Program-made: the position numbers and the translations under genes
Source: Candidatus Woesearchaeota archaeon
GTDB lineage: Archaea > Nanobdellota > Nanobdellia > Woesearchaeales > WJKV01
Direction: 5' to 3'
NCBI GenBank assembly: GCA_019322855.1
Contig: JAHWIA010000045.1
Location: 1 to 6,688 of the forward strand
Length of the DNA stretch: 6,688 nt
The notes under the pieces: generated by a model
What the model was told of the DNA's origin: nothing
Databases searched by the model: none
What the model saw: only the letters and a program-made list of their open reading frames with translations
Shown: positions 5,061 through 6,688 of the stretch, one piece after another
Numbering within the stretch: position 1 is the first letter of the stretch
Layout: every line of letters starts with the position of its first letter

Positions 5061-6688
5061 CCTTGCTCACGTGCTCGTTCTTTTCTATCCTGATCGTGTT
5101 CTCGACAAAACTTTCTATCTTGTTCTCGTGGGAGACAATCACGACTTGCTTCAGTCCTAGTTGATCAAGCACTTCTCTCATCCTGTCCAATTGTTCTGTT
5201 GAAAAACCGTCAGTCGGTTCGTCCAAAATCAAAAGATCCTTTGTGTTTATGTTCTGGATCAGGTTGTTTATGACTTTGTTCAGTGCAAGCCTGTAAGCGA
5301 GCGAGACTGCTGTCTTTTCACCGCCGCTCATATTGTCCAGTTCAACTTCATAGCCGTTCTGTTCGATCACAGGTGTGAATTCGTCATCCAATCGTATGCT
5401 TATGTTCTCGTCAGGCAAAAGTACACTAAACCATTCCTGGAACAATGTATTGAACTCGCTATGCACCTGCAGCATGACGTGCTTCTCCATGGTCGACATC
5501 AGTTGGATGAAGAAGTCATTCAGCCAGGTATGATACTGCTGTACTTTTTGCAGGTTTTGCCTTGCTTTTTCTTTCTTCTCGACTTCTTTCACAAGATGAT
5601 TGACAACCTCTTCCCTGTTCTTTATGTCCTGTTGGATTGTCGCGACCTGAAGCTCTAAAGTATGCACTGACTGCTGCTGTTCTTCCAGCAAGGATTTTTC
5701 TTTTTGTATCTGTTCTTCTAAAACATTGACATTTGTTATCAATGAAAGTTCATTGCTCAATTCCATTATGTTCGTGTTGATCATGCCAATCTCCTGCTTC
5801 AATTGTGCCTGCAGTTTATTGATCATATTGATCCTGTCCTGCTTCTCTGTCGTGTTCCTTGTCAGATGCTCTTCCTCTTTCAATGCGATATTGTATTCGT
5901 GCTCTTGTTTCTGTGCAGATTCTATCTTCTCTTTCAATTCTTTCATCTCGTTCTCGTACTTTGATTTCTTTGTCTTGCTCAGATCTATATTCTTGGAGAT
6001 ATTGTCAAGAGAAGCATTCGTCACAAGATTTATCTCTTTCTTATGCTCGTCTGTCACAGGCTGCCTGCACGTAGGACATTCGTCAAGCACCATGATGTTC
6101 TGCTTGTTCGCTTCAAGATGCTGTTTCTTGCCATGCAACTGCTGGAGCTCGTTGTTTGCCTGACTGAATAGATGCTCCTTTTTCATCAATTCCTGCTTGA
6201 GCTGGAGAATTTCAGTGACAGGCTTCTTCAACTGCATGTTTGATAATTTATATCTTACTTTCTGCATCTCAAGCTGTATGCTTTCGAGCTCATCATTATT
6301 CTTTTCCCTTTGGACGATCTTTTCTTTCAAAGAAGTCTCATTAACAGAAAGATCCTTCTTTATCTTGTGATACTTTTCAAGATTCTTCTCCATCTCCTGC
6401 ACTTTATTCTTCAGAGCAATCAAGGTATCTTTTTCACTCTTGATTTTAGGCAATAAATTATTCTTATTCTCTGTCAACTGCTTGAGTTCCTGCTGTTTAT
6501 TTTCAAGTTCTGCCTTTTTGTCTTCTATACCCTCTGCCTGTCCTTTGTAAAGGTTGAGTTTCTCTCTCAGATGCTTGATATAGACGAGCGTATTTTCCCT
6601 TATCTTCTTGTACTTGTCGAACTGGAAAACCTTCCTCAATGTATCAAGCCTTGCCTCTTTGTCATCCAGCAATATCTTTTTCATTGCT
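5053..6688 (-). CDS. rad50: Rad50-like SMC-family ATPase (3' part, start outside window)
   Basis: DNA double-strand-break repair ATPase that works with Mre11 to hold and process DNA ends. The frame is open to the right edge; the Met at 6684 is internal, since the residues after it (KKILLDDKEARLDTLRKVFQ) match the region that follows the N-terminal ATPase lobe. Walker A is therefore outside. Counting from that Met: coiled coil at about 45-195; zinc hook CPTC at 203-206 (DECPTCRQPV); returning coiled coil at about 220-400; ABC signature MSGGEKTAVSLA at 452-463; Walker B LLILDEP at 484-490; D-loop TDGFS at 491-495; H-loop His519 in VSHEN. Hook plus signature fit Rad50 better than SMC or SbcC. 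Hook to signature is about 250 residues, shorter than I recall for Pyrococcus Rad50. No mre11 is visible; it may lie beyond the edge. The last 8 nt overlap the convergent neighbour. Confidence 0.9.
   Translation of the reverse strand, partial: AMKKILLDDKEARLDTLRKVFQFDKYKKIRENTLVYIKHLREKLNLYKGQAEGIEDKKAELENKQQELKQLTENKNNLLPKIKSEKDTLIALKNKVQEMEKNLEKYHKIKKDLSVNETSLKEKIVQREKNNDELESIQLEMQKVRYKLSNMQLKKPVTEILQLKQELMKKEHLFSQANNELQQLHGKKQHLEANKQNIMVLDECPTCRQPVTDEHKKEINLVTNASLDNISKNIDLSKTKKSKYENEMKELKEKIESAQKQEHEYNIALKEEEHLTRNTTEKQDRINMINKLQAQLKQEIGMINTNIMELSNELSLITNVNVLEEQIQKEKSLLEEQQQSVHTLELQVATIQQDIKNREEVVNHLVKEVEKKEKARQNLQKVQQYHTWLNDFFIQLMSTMEKHVMLQVHSEFNTLFQEWFSVLLPDENISIRLDDEFTPVIEQNGYEVELDNMSGGEKTAVSLAYRLALNKVINNLIQNINTKDLLILDEPTDGFSTEQLDRMREVLDQLGLKQVVIVSHENKIESFVENTIRIEKNEHVSKVI

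Noticed and set aside
5061..5100. Possible terminator for the 285-residue protein gene (TTCTTTTC near 5079).
   Set aside because: The T run is only four long, is interrupted, and lies within rad50 coding sequence; too weak to call.
5726..6163. Antisense frame of 145 codons rich in Cys, Phe and Ser within the rad50-like gene.
   Set aside because: The composition is what the reverse complement of Lys/Glu-rich coiled-coil codons gives, so it is a shadow of rad50.
1..6688. Search by eye for a defence island, mobile element, CRISPR array, tRNA or riboswitch.
   Set aside because: No transposase, integrase, direct repeat array, cloverleaf-sized gap or long structured leader was seen. Gaps between genes are all about 110 bp or less and are accounted for by promoters.

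Overview
This window looks like ordinary chromosome from an archaeon with a moderately AT-rich genome. It carries a membrane-type LonB protease, a stand-alone Kae1 and a Rad50-like protein with a zinc hook. Its promoters are archaeal (TTTAAATA or TTTATATA boxes about 27 bp before the start), and several transcripts appear leaderless. Genes are small and tightly packed, and Kae1 is not fused to a Bud32 kinase, so a DPANN-type lineage (Woesearchaeota/Pacearchaeota-like) is my best guess. That placement is inference, because no rRNA is present.

Layout, left to right: (1) the 3' part of lonB, plus strand, cut by the left edge; (2) a small plus-strand lipoprotein gene of unknown function; (3) a minus-strand Yip1-like multispanning membrane protein that converges on the lipoprotein gene and overlaps it by 9 nt; (4) kae1, minus strand, 39 bp upstream of the Yip1-like gene; (5) a 110-bp divergent promoter region; (6) a plus-strand gene for a 74-residue zinc-finger protein; (7) a plus-strand gene for a 285-residue helical protein I do not recognise; (8) the 3' part of a rad50-like gene, minus strand, cut by the right edge and overlapping the preceding gene by 8 nt.

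The recognisable genes are housekeeping: membrane protein quality control (LonB), tRNA t6A modification (Kae1/KEOPS) and double-strand-break repair (Rad50). They do not form an obvious pathway, and most genes have their own TATA box, so the window reads as independent short transcription units. There is no intergenic stretch over 300 bp, and I saw no tRNA, rRNA, CRISPR array, insertion sequence or long repeat. I found no convincing new multi-gene system. The least explained items are the 285-residue protein, the small zinc-finger protein with its G-rich ribosome-binding region, and the lipoprotein.
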